Below, in pieces: positions 41,955 through 50,284 of a stretch of 64,000 bases of DNA (its first letter is position 1; the number at the start of each line of letters is the position of its first letter). The DNA lies in contig NZ_JBJXCY010000002.1 of NCBI RefSeq assembly GCF_046159835.1, positions 992,001-1,056,000 of the forward strand, read 5' to 3'. The position numbers and the translations under genes are program-made. This DNA is from JACKJK01 sp046159835. GTDB taxonomy: Bacteria; Pseudomonadota; Alphaproteobacteria; Rhizobiales; Tepidamorphaceae. Under the pieces are notes generated by a model that was not told the origin of the DNA, made no database searches, and saw only the letters and a list, made by a program, of their open reading frames with translations.

Positions 41955-42770
41955 TTAAACGTTCACGCCGGGCGCGGCTTCGCCACCGCGCAGTTGGGCG
42001 AGCCGTGCGCGGGCCTTTTCGCCCATCGGCGGGGCGTCGGGGCTGTCGGCGGCTTCCAGCAGGAGCCGGTCGCTCGCCGTCTCGATGGACGTCTCCAGCT
42101 GCGCCATGAAGGCCTTGCGGTCGAGTCCGGCGGGGATCGGGTCGAGCACCTCGACGACGATGGTCCCGGGATATTTCACGAAGGCGTTGCGCGGCCAGTA
42201 GACGCCGGAATTGAGCGCCACCGGCAGGCAGGGCACGCCTGCCTTGTCGTAGACGAAAGCCGCGCCGACCTTGTAGGTCGGCGCCGCGCCCGGCGCTTGC
42301 CGGGTGCCTTCGGGAAAGATGATGAGCTGGCGGCCTTCGGCGAATGTCGCAGCCGAATCCTGCGCCAGCATCTTCAGCGACTTTGCGCCCTTCGACCGGT
42401 TGAGCGCGACGAGGCCGAGCTTTCGCGTCCAGATGCCGAAGAAGGGGATGCGGTTGAGTTCTTCCTTCAGCACGAGGTTCGGCGCGTCGAACAGGGTGGC
42501 GAGCGCGAAGGTCTCGAAGGCGGACTGGTGCTTGGACGCGACCAGCAGCGGACCGGGCGGAATCTTCTCGGTGCCGCGAAACTCGACCTTCGTGCCGGCC
42601 AGCACCCGCAGCAGGAACATGCTGACATGCCCCCAGGCCTTGAGGCCGGAAATGGCATGGCGGCGAGGCAGCAGCACGAGCGGGACGGACAAGATCGCGA
42701 AGGCCAGCCAGTTGGCGAAGAAGATACCGGTCAGCAGCGCCGATCGCGTCAGCAGGATCGCCCGTTTCAT
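41955..42770 (-). CDS. 1-acylglycerol-3-phosphate acyltransferase (PlsC-like)
   Basis: A 271-residue membrane-associated acyltransferase making phosphatidic acid from lysophosphatidic acid. An N-terminal hydrophobic segment (about 5-35) precedes the acyltransferase motifs: ASKHQSAFETFAL, where the usual HxxxxD is HQSAFE (Glu for Asp), and the block IIFPEGTRQAPGA. The length is standard. It is the last gene of the mtgA-MFS-acyltransferase operon, 22 bases after the MFS stop. Whether it acts on the main phospholipid route or on another lipid cannot be told. Confidence 0.9.
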   Translation of the reverse strand: MKRAILLTRSALLTGIFFANWLAFAILSVPLVLLPRRHAISGLKAWGHVSMFLLRVLAGTKVEFRGTEKIPPGPLLVASKHQSAFETFALATLFDAPNLVLKEELNRIPFFGIWTRKLGLVALNRSKGAKSLKMLAQDSAATFAEGRQLIIFPEGTRQAPGAAPTYKVGAAFVYDKAGVPCLPVALNSGVYWPRNAFVKYPGTIVVEVLDPIPAGLDRKAFMAQLETSIETASDRLLLEAADSPDAPPMGEKARARLAQLRGGEAAPGVNV

Positions 42771-42792
42771 GTCAGCCCCGTATGCGCCCGTC

Positions 42793-43989
42793 TCAAGCCC
42801 GCGCCAGCCGAGCCCGTTTCAGGCTGGCGGCGATCCAGACCACGATAGCCGCCGAGACGATGAGCAGGAAGGCGGCAACGGCGGACGCGCCGAGATAATC
42901 GCCGGTCTGCCCGTAGAGCCACCCGGCCACCGCCGGGCCGAGCACCTGCCCGATGCCGAAGCTCGCGGTCATCAGCGCCACGACGCGGCGCGCGTCGCGC
43001 GGGGTGCCGTCAGCCGTCGGCAGCATCCGCGCGGCGACGAGGCCGATGGCCGTGATGCCGACGAAGGTGCCCCCGAGGCACACGGCGGCAAAGAATATCG
43101 CGGGCGGATGCGAGGACGACACGCTGGCGATGACGCCGGCCGCCTCCAGCATGCAGGCGATGGCATAGGCAATCAGCGGCCCGGTGCGCGCCGAGACCTG
43201 GCTCCAGAACCAGACCGACGGCATCAGCGCCAGCCCGACCGTGAACCAGACCGCCGTCTCGTGCGGTGCGAGTTCCGGCGAGTTGCGGACGATTGCCGTG
43301 ATGAACGTCGCGGTGATGATGTAGCCGAAGCCGAACAGCCCGTAGGAGATCAGCAGCGCGATGAAACGCGTGTCGAGGCCGACCTTGCCGGGCGTGAATT
43401 CGCTGCGCGGCACCTTCGGCCCGCTTTCGCGCAACAAGGGCACGCAGGCGAACGCGATGAGGATCGTGAACAGGCCGAAGACCAGCCATTGCTCGGGCCA
43501 CAGGTCCGGCCCTTTCAGCCAGTGCACCGCAAGGGCCGACACGCAGATGCCGAACCCGACGCCCGCGAAGTGCACGGCGGACAGCCCGTTACGCCCGGCA
43601 AGCGCCACACCGTCCAGCACCAGCGCGGTCGCGAAGACCAGCACGATGGCGCTGGCAAAGCCACCGGCAAAGCGCAGCAGCATGAAGGCGAACATGGAAT
43701 CGGTGACGCCCATCGCAGCCGTTGTCGCGGCGCTGGCGACAAGGCCGACGACGCTCCACACACTGCGGCTGCCGGAGAGATACGGCGAGGCGGCAAGCAG
43801 CGCGCCCGCAAGGTAGCCTGCGAAGTTGGATGCCGCGAGATAGCCCGCGCCGGCGCCATCAAGCTGACCGGCAGCCAGCATGTCCGGCAGGATCGCGGTA
43901 TAGGCGAAGCGCCCGAAACCCATGGCCGCGGCAAGCGCGAGGAAGCCGCCCGCGGCAAGCGCCAGCGGTGAAGGGTCGCGCAGGCTCAT
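42793..43989 (-). CDS. MFS transporter, YbfB/YjiJ family
   Basis: A 398-residue major facilitator protein with 12 predicted helices. The first helix GFLALAAAMGFGRFAYTAIL and GAGAGYLAASNFAGYLAGAL are characteristic of the YbfB/YjiJ family; GARRVVAL-type basic loops follow in the middle. The family's substrate is unknown. The ATG at 43989 overlaps the stop of mtgA (ATGA), so the two are coupled in one operon. Confidence 0.88.
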   Translation of the reverse strand: MSLRDPSPLALAAGGFLALAAAMGFGRFAYTAILPDMLAAGQLDGAGAGYLAASNFAGYLAGALLAASPYLSGSRSVWSVVGLVASAATTAAMGVTDSMFAFMLLRFAGGFASAIVLVFATALVLDGVALAGRNGLSAVHFAGVGFGICVSALAVHWLKGPDLWPEQWLVFGLFTILIAFACVPLLRESGPKVPRSEFTPGKVGLDTRFIALLISYGLFGFGYIITATFITAIVRNSPELAPHETAVWFTVGLALMPSVWFWSQVSARTGPLIAYAIACMLEAAGVIASVSSSHPPAIFFAAVCLGGTFVGITAIGLVAARMLPTADGTPRDARRVVALMTASFGIGQVLGPAVAGWLYGQTGDYLGASAVAAFLLIVSAAIVVWIAASLKRARLARA

Positions 43990-44708
43990 GCGCCGCGCTC
44001 CAGGCAGGCGACCCATTGGCCAGCCTGCCGCGCACGCTTTTCAACGATGCGGGCGAGCCGCGCATGCTTGCGCGAGGGGTTGGCCGGGTTGCGTTCGACC
44101 GGCAGCGGCAACGCGGTTGCCAGCAGCGCGGCCTGCCGTCTGGTCAGGCTCGCCGCGGACTTCTTGAAGTAGTGCTGGCTTGCAGCTTCGGCACCGTACA
44201 CCCCGTCACCCCATTCCACCGTGTTGAGGTAAATTTCGATCAGCCGCCGCTTGGACCAGACGAGATCCATGTAGTGGGCGAGCGGCACCTCGATTGCCTT
44301 GCGGACATAAGACCGCTGCGGCCACAGGAAAAGATTTTTCGCCGCCTGCATGGCTATCGTGCTCGCACCGCGTGGCTCCTTGCCCGCGTTGTACTGGTCG
44401 ATGGCGACCTGCACGGCGTCCCAGTCGACCCCGCGATGCACACAGAACTTCGCGTCCTCCGACACGATCACGGAATGCGACAGCACCGGCGCCATGTCGT
44501 CCAGCGCCACCCATTGGCGCTCGTAGGACTTGCCGGTCAAAAGGTCGCCGAGCATCAGCGTGGAGAGCGGCGGGTTGAGCAGCGCATAGACCGGCACCAG
44601 CACCAGCGGCAGCAGCACCAGTGCCAACACGGCGTAGAGGACCACGCGAAGCGCGCGGCGAAACCAGCCGCGTTCCTGCTCCTCGAAATCGTGTGGCTTG
44701 CCCGTCAT
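43986..44708 (-). CDS. mtgA: Monofunctional peptidoglycan glycosyltransferase
   Basis: A 240-residue inner-membrane GT51 enzyme that polymerises lipid II into glycan strands. One N-terminal membrane helix (VVLYAVLALVLLPLVLVPVY) precedes the catalytic domain with the essential Glu in IVSEDAKFCVHRGVDWDAV, then RGASTIAMQAAKNLFLWPQR, RKAIEVPLAHYMDLVWSKRR and IEIYLNTVEWGDGVYGAEAA, all GT51 motifs. The start is taken at 44708; ATGs up to 30 bases upstream are possible. It is divergent from ispA, which supplies precursors of its lipid carrier. Confidence 0.95.
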   Translation of the reverse strand: MTGKPHDFEEQERGWFRRALRVVLYAVLALVLLPLVLVPVYALLNPPLSTLMLGDLLTGKSYERQWVALDDMAPVLSHSVIVSEDAKFCVHRGVDWDAVQVAIDQYNAGKEPRGASTIAMQAAKNLFLWPQRSYVRKAIEVPLAHYMDLVWSKRRLIEIYLNTVEWGDGVYGAEAASQHYFKKSAASLTRRQAALLATALPLPVERNPANPSRKHARLARIVEKRARQAGQWVACLERGA

Positions 44709-44816
44709 CGACAATGACCCTATGCAATGGCGCATCCGCGTTGCGGCGCAGCCAACACCGACGCGCCCTGATCCGCAAGGGTCAGGCCCATCGCCCTCAA
44801 TCTCCGTTCCGTTGCC

Positions 44817-45713
44817 ATGACCGAGCCTTTCGCAATTCGCCTGCAAAGCTTCGCCGATGCGTTCTCGCAAGACCTGCGCGCGCGCCTCGCCGAATTGCTG
44901 AGCGGCGCACCGGAACGTCTCGCAGATGCCGTGAACCATGCAGCCCTTGCCGGAGGCAAGCGCATCCGGCCGTTTCTCGTCCGCGAATCGGCCCGCCTGT
45001 TCGAGAGCGGCGAGGATGATGCGCGCGCGGCCGCCTTCGCGGTCGAATGCCTGCACACCTACAGCCTCGTCCATGACGACCTGCCCGCGATGGACGACGA
45101 CGACATGCGGCGCGGCCGCCCCACCGTGCACGTCGCGTATGACGAGGCGACGGCGATCCTCGCGGGCGACTGCCTGCTGACGCTTGCGTTTGAATTCCTC
45201 GCCGCAACGCACCACGCGGGAGGCCTCACCGGGACACTGGCGCGTGCGGCAGGCGGCACCGGCATGGTCGGCGGGCAACTGTTCGACCTCGCCGCCGAAG
45301 GCCGCTTCGAGGCAGGAGGCAAGGTGCCGGACACCGAGACAACCATCCGCCGCATCCAGGCCATGAAGACCGGCGCGCTGATCGCCGCCTCCTGCGAGAT
45401 GGGGGCGATTGCAGCCGGTGCGCAGGAAAGCCACCGCCAGTCGCTTGCCGCCTATGGCCGCGAGATCGGCCTCGCCTTCCAGATCGCCGACGACCTGCTC
45501 GACACCCACGGTGACGCGGCGCGCATCGGCAAGGCGGTCGGCAAGGACGCAGCCGCCGGCAAGGCGACCTTCGTGGGGCTTCTGGGAACGGACGGCGCGC
45601 GTGACCTGCTGGCCTCCACCGTCGAGGCGGCCAAGGCCAATCTCGGCGCGCTGCCCGGCGACACGCAGACGCTTCAAGCCCTTGCGGACTACATCGCCAC
45701 CCGCGACCACTGA
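44817..45713 (+). CDS. ispA: Farnesyl diphosphate synthase-type polyprenyl synthetase
   Basis: A 298-residue prenyltransferase that builds farnesyl (or geranyl) diphosphate from IPP and DMAPP. The first Asp-rich motif is in SLVHDDLPAMDDDDMRRGRP, the second in LAFQIADDLLDTHGDA; GGKRIRPFLVRES is the IPP-binding region. Length and spacing fit the IspA group. The product feeds undecaprenyl phosphate and quinone synthesis. It is divergent from mtgA across 108 bases and converges on the glycosyltransferase gene. Confidence 0.94.
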   Translation: MTEPFAIRLQSFADAFSQDLRARLAELLSGAPERLADAVNHAALAGGKRIRPFLVRESARLFESGEDDARAAAFAVECLHTYSLVHDDLPAMDDDDMRRGRPTVHVAYDEATAILAGDCLLTLAFEFLAATHHAGGLTGTLARAAGGTGMVGGQLFDLAAEGRFEAGGKVPDTETTIRRIQAMKTGALIAASCEMGAIAAGAQESHRQSLAAYGREIGLAFQIADDLLDTHGDAARIGKAVGKDAAAGKATFVGLLGTDGARDLLASTVEAAKANLGALPGDTQTLQALADYIATRDH

Positions 45714-45720
45714 ATTCTGG

Positions 45721-46869
45721 TCAGCCGCCTGCGGACTTTTCCATCAGCCGGTCATAAAGCGCGAAGGTGCGCGACGTGACCTCGCCTTGCGAGAATTCGT
45801 TGCGCGCCACCTCGGCGGCCTTCTTTCCGTACATCTCCCGGACGCTCGCGTTGCGCGCGAGGATCGTCATGGCTTCGGCCAGCGCTTTGACGTCGCGCGG
45901 CGGCACCAGCAGCCCGGTCTCGGCATTGCGCACGATGTCGCGGCAGCCCGGCACGTCGCTGCCGATCAGCGGGCGGGCGCAGGCGGCAGCCTCCACCAGC
46001 GCCAGCGGCACACCCTCCCCGCCATGCGACGGCCCGACGGCCACGTCGACCCGCGCCCACAGCGCACGCACGTCGCCCACCTCGCCGATCCAGCGCACAG
46101 GGCTGTCCCTCAGCAGCGTGTCGAGCTGGATCTTGGAAATGCCGGAGCGGTTCTGTTCATCCAGCGGACCGGCCAGCAGCACCTCGTGCTCCAGCCCGCG
46201 CGCATCCAGTTGCAGGCTGGCGCGCACCAGTTCCTCGATCCCCTTGATGCGCAGGATGCGCCCGGCAAAGGCAAAGACCGGCACGGGGTTGTCCGGCGGC
46301 GGCAGCGTCGTGAAGCGGTCGGTATTGACGCCCGAACCGGGATTGACCTCGGTTTCGACGTCCACCTTCACGAGCTTCAGGATCGTGTCACGGTCGTCCG
46401 CGTTCTCGAACAGCAGGACGATGTGGTGCTCACGCGCGGCACCCTTGATGGCCGCGCCGACAAACTTTCGCGCGAGCCGTTTCCAGAGCTGGTTGCCGAC
46501 GAACAGGTAGCCGAGACCGGTGAAGGCCATGACGGCGCGCTGGCGCGGCAGGCCGTGCAGCGCCATGCAGGTGGCGACAATCGTGCGCAGCGATACGCAA
46601 TGCACGATGTCCGGCAGTTCGTCGTTGATGAAGTCGCGGATTTCGCGCACTTCCCCCTGCAGCCGCAGTGGATTGAGCGACCCGCGGTGCCAGTTCAGCG
46701 TCAGCAGCTTGACGCCGGCATCGCCGATGGCGCGCGCGTGCTTGTTGACCCGCGTTGCAACAGCAACCTCGTAGCCCGCGTCGATTGCCGCGCACGCCAG
46801 CCCCAGCCGGTGCGCGACGAAGTACCAGTCCTCGGTCGCGAAAAAGAGCAGCTTGCGCTTGCGTGCCAT
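45721..46869 (-). CDS. Glycosyltransferase family 4 (PglA/WbpU-like)
   Basis: A 382-residue GT-B enzyme of family GT4. The N-terminal domain opens LLFFATEDWYFVAHRLGLA and contains NPLRLQGEVREIRDFI, MAFTGLGYLFVGN; the C-terminal domain has VFAFAGRILRIKGIEELVRA and the nucleotide-sugar motif GGEGVPLALVEAAACARPLI with its spaced Glu pair. These resemble transferases that extend lipid-linked or surface glycans (PglA/WbpU type). It is the last gene of an operon with a GmhB-like phosphatase, cysD and cysNC (seven bases after cysNC), suggesting that it builds a glycan that is later sulfated. Donor and acceptor are unknown. Confidence 0.9.
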   Translation of the reverse strand: MARKRKLLFFATEDWYFVAHRLGLACAAIDAGYEVAVATRVNKHARAIGDAGVKLLTLNWHRGSLNPLRLQGEVREIRDFINDELPDIVHCVSLRTIVATCMALHGLPRQRAVMAFTGLGYLFVGNQLWKRLARKFVGAAIKGAAREHHIVLLFENADDRDTILKLVKVDVETEVNPGSGVNTDRFTTLPPPDNPVPVFAFAGRILRIKGIEELVRASLQLDARGLEHEVLLAGPLDEQNRSGISKIQLDTLLRDSPVRWIGEVGDVRALWARVDVAVGPSHGGEGVPLALVEAAACARPLIGSDVPGCRDIVRNAETGLLVPPRDVKALAEAMTILARNASVREMYGKKAAEVARNEFSQGEVTSRTFALYDRLMEKSAGG

Positions 46870-46876
46870 GGGTCCC

Positions 46877-48736
46877 TCAGTTGCCCAGAAGGCCGCGATT
46901 GCGTAGCGTGTCGACCACCATGTCTGCCAGCGTGTCGAGATCGTTGCCCACCGTATCGAGCACCAGTTCCGCGTTCTCCGGCGGCTCGTAGGGAGAATCG
47001 ATACCGGTAAAGTTCTTCAGCTGGCCGCTGCGCGCCTTGGCATAAAGTCCCTTCGGGTCGCGCTCCTCGGCAACCTTCAGCGGCGTCGCGACGTGAACCT
47101 CGATGAAGTCGATATCGCCCATCATGTCGCGCGCCATGCGCCGCTCGGCGCGGAACGGCGAGATGAACGACACCATGACGATGAGGCCTGCGTCGCCCAT
47201 CAGCTTTGCGACCTCCGCCACCCGGCGGATGTTCTCCACCCGGTCGGCATCGGTAAAGCCGAGATCGCGGTTCAGGCCGTGGCGGACGTTGTCGCCGTCC
47301 AGCGTGTAGGTGTGCGCGCCCAGCGCGAAGAGCCGCTTTTCGACCCTGTCCGCGATGGTGGACTTGCCCGCGCCCGAAAGCCCCGTGAACCACAGCACCG
47401 CGGGCTTCTGGTCCTTCAGACGCGCACGTGCGTCGCGGTCGATGGCGAAATCCTGCAGATGCACGTTCAGCGCCCGGCGCAGCGGGAAGTCGATCATCCC
47501 CGCGCCAACCGTCTGGTTGGTGAACCGGTCGATCAGAATGAAGGACCCGGTTACCCGGTTCTCGGCGTAGGGGTCGAAGGCGATCGGCTGCGCGGTCGAG
47601 ACGTTGACGACGCCGATGGCGTTCAGCCCCAGCGACTTGGCGGCAAGCTTCTGGCCGGAAGAGACATCCACCGCGTGCTTGATGTCGGTGATCGTCGCGC
47701 TGACGCTCTGCCGCCCGGCCTTCAGCCGGTAGCGCCGGGAGGCCAGTAGGTCTTCCTCGCCCATCCACACCAGGTGCGCGCTGAACTGGTCGGCCACATG
47801 CGACCGCGCGCCCGGCGGGCACAGCAGGTCGCCGCGCGATATGTCGATCTCACGGTCGAGCACCAGCGTCACCGCGTCACCGGCTTCCGCGCCCTCAAGG
47901 TCGCCGTCGAAGCTGACGATGCGGGCGATCTTTGCAGGCTTGCCGGAATTGGCGACGACGATGTCGTCGCCCGCTGACACGCGACCACCCGCCAGCGTCC
48001 CTGCAAAACCGCGGAAATCAGCATCCGGGCGGTTCACCCACTGGACGGGAAACCGGAACGGGAGTTCCGCGCGCATCGACGTGACGTCGAGGCTTTCCAG
48101 ATGCCCGATCAGCGTTGGCCCGCCATACCAGGGTGTGTGCGGTGAAGCTGCCGCGACATTGTCGCCGCCGCGCGCACACAGCGGCACCGGCTGGATCGTC
48201 TTGAACGCAAGCTCGTGGCCAAGCGCCATGAACTCCGCCGCGATATCCTCGAAGCGGGCTTGGTCGAAGCCGACGAGGTCCATCTTGTTGACCGCCAGCA
48301 CCACGTGCCGGATGCCCAGCAGCGAGACGATGCGCGCATGGCGGAACGTCTGCTCCAGCAACCCCTTGCGCGCGTCCACCAGCAGGATCGCGACGTCGGC
48401 GGTCGAGGCCCCGGTCGCCATGTTGCGGGTGTACTGCACGTGGCCCGGCGTATCGGCGACGATGAAGCGCCTTTTCGGCGTCGCGAAGTAGCGATAGGCG
48501 ACGTCGATGGTGATGCCCTGCTCGCGCTCGGCCTCCAGCCCGTCGAGAAGCAGCGCGAAGTCGAAGTCGTCCCCGGCGGTGCCGTGGGTCGCGGAATCGC
48601 GCTTGAGCACTTCCACCTGATCGTCCAGCAGCGCCTGGCAATCGTGCAGGATGCGGCCGATCAGCGTCGACTTGCCGTCGTCCACCGAGCCGCAGGTGAC
48701 GATGCGAAGCTGCGAGATTTCTGGCGCCGGCAGCAT
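46877..48736 (-). CDS. cysNC: Bifunctional sulfate adenylyltransferase subunit 1 / adenylylsulfate kinase
   Basis: A 619-residue fusion. Residues 1-430 are the GTPase subunit CysN: Walker A in GSVDDGKSTLIGRILHD, G3 in VADTPGHVQYTRN, G4 in LAVNKMDLVGF. Residues 445-619 are APS kinase CysC: WFTGLSGAGKSTIADRVEK, LDGDNVRHGLNRDLGF and SFISPFRAERRMARDMM, whose Ser is the phospho-site. Together with CysD it makes PAPS from sulfate. The start at 48736 overlaps the cysD stop by one base (TGATG). No cysH, cysI or cysG is near, so PAPS for sulfation (as with NodPQ) is at least as likely as assimilation. Confidence 0.97.
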   Translation of the reverse strand: MLPAPEISQLRIVTCGSVDDGKSTLIGRILHDCQALLDDQVEVLKRDSATHGTAGDDFDFALLLDGLEAEREQGITIDVAYRYFATPKRRFIVADTPGHVQYTRNMATGASTADVAILLVDARKGLLEQTFRHARIVSLLGIRHVVLAVNKMDLVGFDQARFEDIAAEFMALGHELAFKTIQPVPLCARGGDNVAAASPHTPWYGGPTLIGHLESLDVTSMRAELPFRFPVQWVNRPDADFRGFAGTLAGGRVSAGDDIVVANSGKPAKIARIVSFDGDLEGAEAGDAVTLVLDREIDISRGDLLCPPGARSHVADQFSAHLVWMGEEDLLASRRYRLKAGRQSVSATITDIKHAVDVSSGQKLAAKSLGLNAIGVVNVSTAQPIAFDPYAENRVTGSFILIDRFTNQTVGAGMIDFPLRRALNVHLQDFAIDRDARARLKDQKPAVLWFTGLSGAGKSTIADRVEKRLFALGAHTYTLDGDNVRHGLNRDLGFTDADRVENIRRVAEVAKLMGDAGLIVMVSFISPFRAERRMARDMMGDIDFIEVHVATPLKVAEERDPKGLYAKARSGQLKNFTGIDSPYEPPENAELVLDTVGNDLDTLADMVVDTLRNRGLLGN

Positions 48737-49641
48737 CAGAAATAGCCCTCGCGCTTCTTCTTCTCCATCGAACCGGCCTCGTCGTGGTCGATGAGGCGGC
48801 CCGCACGCTCCGAAGTGCGCGCCAGCAGCATTTCTTCGATGACCTTGTCGAGCGTGTCGGCATCGGATTCGATCGCGGCCGTCAGCGGGTAGCAACCAAG
48901 GGTGCGGAACCGGACGCGGCGCATTTGCGCGCACTCGCCGTCCGCCAGCGGGAACCGGTCGTCATCCACCATGATGAACTGCCCACCGCGCTCTACCACC
49001 GGGCGCTCCGCTGCCAGATACAGCGGCACGATGGGGATGTCCTCGACGGCGATGTATTGCCAGATATCCAGTTCGGTCCAGTTCGACAGCGGGAAGGCGC
49101 GGATGGATTCGCCCGGCGAAACGCGGGTGTTGTAGAGCGACCAGAGTTCCGGGCGCTGCGCCTTAGGGTTCCAGCCGTGGGAGGCCGTGCGGAACGACAG
49201 CACCCGCTCCTTGGCGCGCGACTTTTCCTCGTCGCGCCGCGCCCCGCCGAACACGGCGTCGAAGCGGTTCGCATCAAGCGCCTGCCGCAAGCCTTCGGTC
49301 TTCATCACCTGCGTGTGCAGCGCGGAGCCGGACGCAAACGGGTTGATGCCGCGCGCGATCCCGTCCGGGTTGACGTGGACGATGAGCTTCATGCCGGCGG
49401 CCTCGGCGGTCGCCTCGCGCATCGCGTACATGTCGCGGAATTTCCATGTCGTATCGACATGCACCAGCGGGAACGGCGGCGGGGCCGGAAAGAACGCCTT
49501 GCGCGCGAGGTGCACCATCACGGCGCTGTCCTTGCCGATGGAATAGAGCATGGCCGGTCGCTCGAAACAGGCGACGACCTCGCGCATGATGTCGATTGCT
49601 TCCGCCTCGAGGCGGTGCAGGTGGCTCGGCAGCCGGCCCAT
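48736..49641 (-). CDS. cysD: Sulfate adenylyltransferase subunit 2
   Basis: A 301-residue PP-loop ATP sulfurylase subunit. The nucleotide loop is YSIGKDSAVMVHLARKA, and FGGARRDEEKSRAKERVLSF, NWTELDIWQYIAVEDIPIVP and RFRTLGCYPLTAAIES are conserved CysD/NodP segments. It forms a heterodimer with CysN. I use the ATG at 49641, with AAGGG six bases upstream; a TTG two codons earlier overlaps the preceding stop. It lies between the GmhB-like gene and cysNC. Confidence 0.97.
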   Translation of the reverse strand: MGRLPSHLHRLEAEAIDIMREVVACFERPAMLYSIGKDSAVMVHLARKAFFPAPPPFPLVHVDTTWKFRDMYAMREATAEAAGMKLIVHVNPDGIARGINPFASGSALHTQVMKTEGLRQALDANRFDAVFGGARRDEEKSRAKERVLSFRTASHGWNPKAQRPELWSLYNTRVSPGESIRAFPLSNWTELDIWQYIAVEDIPIVPLYLAAERPVVERGGQFIMVDDDRFPLADGECAQMRRVRFRTLGCYPLTAAIESDADTLDKVIEEMLLARTSERAGRLIDHDEAGSMEKKKREGYF

Positions 49642-49643
49642 GC

Positions 49644-50171
49644 TCAACCCTTGGCTTGGGACAGGATGCGGTTGACGAGGTCGTCGAGCCGCCCGCCGGA
49701 AAAGCGATGTCCGGCAATCCCGGCGGCATCCGCCGCGGCCATGTCGCTTTCCTTGTCGCCGATCAGGAACGAGCCGTCACGCTCCAGCGCAAGATCGCTG
49801 ATCGCGCGCTCGATCATGCCCGGATTGGGCTTCCGGTCGGGGTGATCCTCGTGGAGATAGGCTTCCACCTCGGCCTCGTGGTGATAGGGGCAGGAATAGA
49901 AGGCGTCGATCCGCGCGCGAAGCTTGTCGAAAACCCGCGTCATGTGCGCGTGGAACGCATCAACGTCGGCCTCGGTATACATTCCGCGCGCAACGCCGGA
50001 CTGATTGGTGACGACCACCACCGTATAGCCCGCCTCGTTGAGCTTCGCCACGGCCTGCGAAGCGCCGGGAACGAGTTGCAGGTCTTCCGGGCGGTGCACA
50101 TAGCCGTGGTCGACATTGAGCACACCGTCCCGGTCCAGGAACGCACCGCGCCTGTGTGTGCCTTGCGTCAT
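49644..50171 (-). CDS. GmhB-like HAD phosphatase (D-glycero-D-manno-heptose-1,7-bisphosphate 7-phosphatase type)
   Basis: A 175-residue HAD-IIIA phosphatase. Motif I is FLDRDGVLNVDHGYV with the two catalytic Asp, motif II is VVTNQSGVARGMY, and motif IV is FLIGDKESDMAAADAAGI. RKPNPGMIERA is also typical of GmhB, which dephosphorylates heptose bisphosphate for LPS core synthesis. The zinc loop keeps CPYHHEA but HPDRKP lacks the two downstream Cys seen in E. coli GmhB. It is the first gene of the operon with cysD, cysNC and the glycosyltransferase. Another sugar-phosphate substrate is possible. Confidence 0.85.
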   Translation of the reverse strand: MTQGTHRRGAFLDRDGVLNVDHGYVHRPEDLQLVPGASQAVAKLNEAGYTVVVVTNQSGVARGMYTEADVDAFHAHMTRVFDKLRARIDAFYSCPYHHEAEVEAYLHEDHPDRKPNPGMIERAISDLALERDGSFLIGDKESDMAAADAAGIAGHRFSGGRLDDLVNRILSQAKG

Positions 50172-50284
50172 TGCCTCAACCGTTCTACGCCACCGCTACT
50201 GACCCGGAGTGTTCCGCTAACTGGCGGCCCGGTCAATTGTTCATGCAGGCCGCGCCCGCGGCGTGTCACGGAGCAGGCGGCCAA

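Noticed and set aside
46877..49641. cysD-cysNC as evidence of a nodulation island
   Set aside because: No nod genes, nod boxes or symbiosis markers are present, and cysDNC pairs are widespread; only a sulfation role is proposed.
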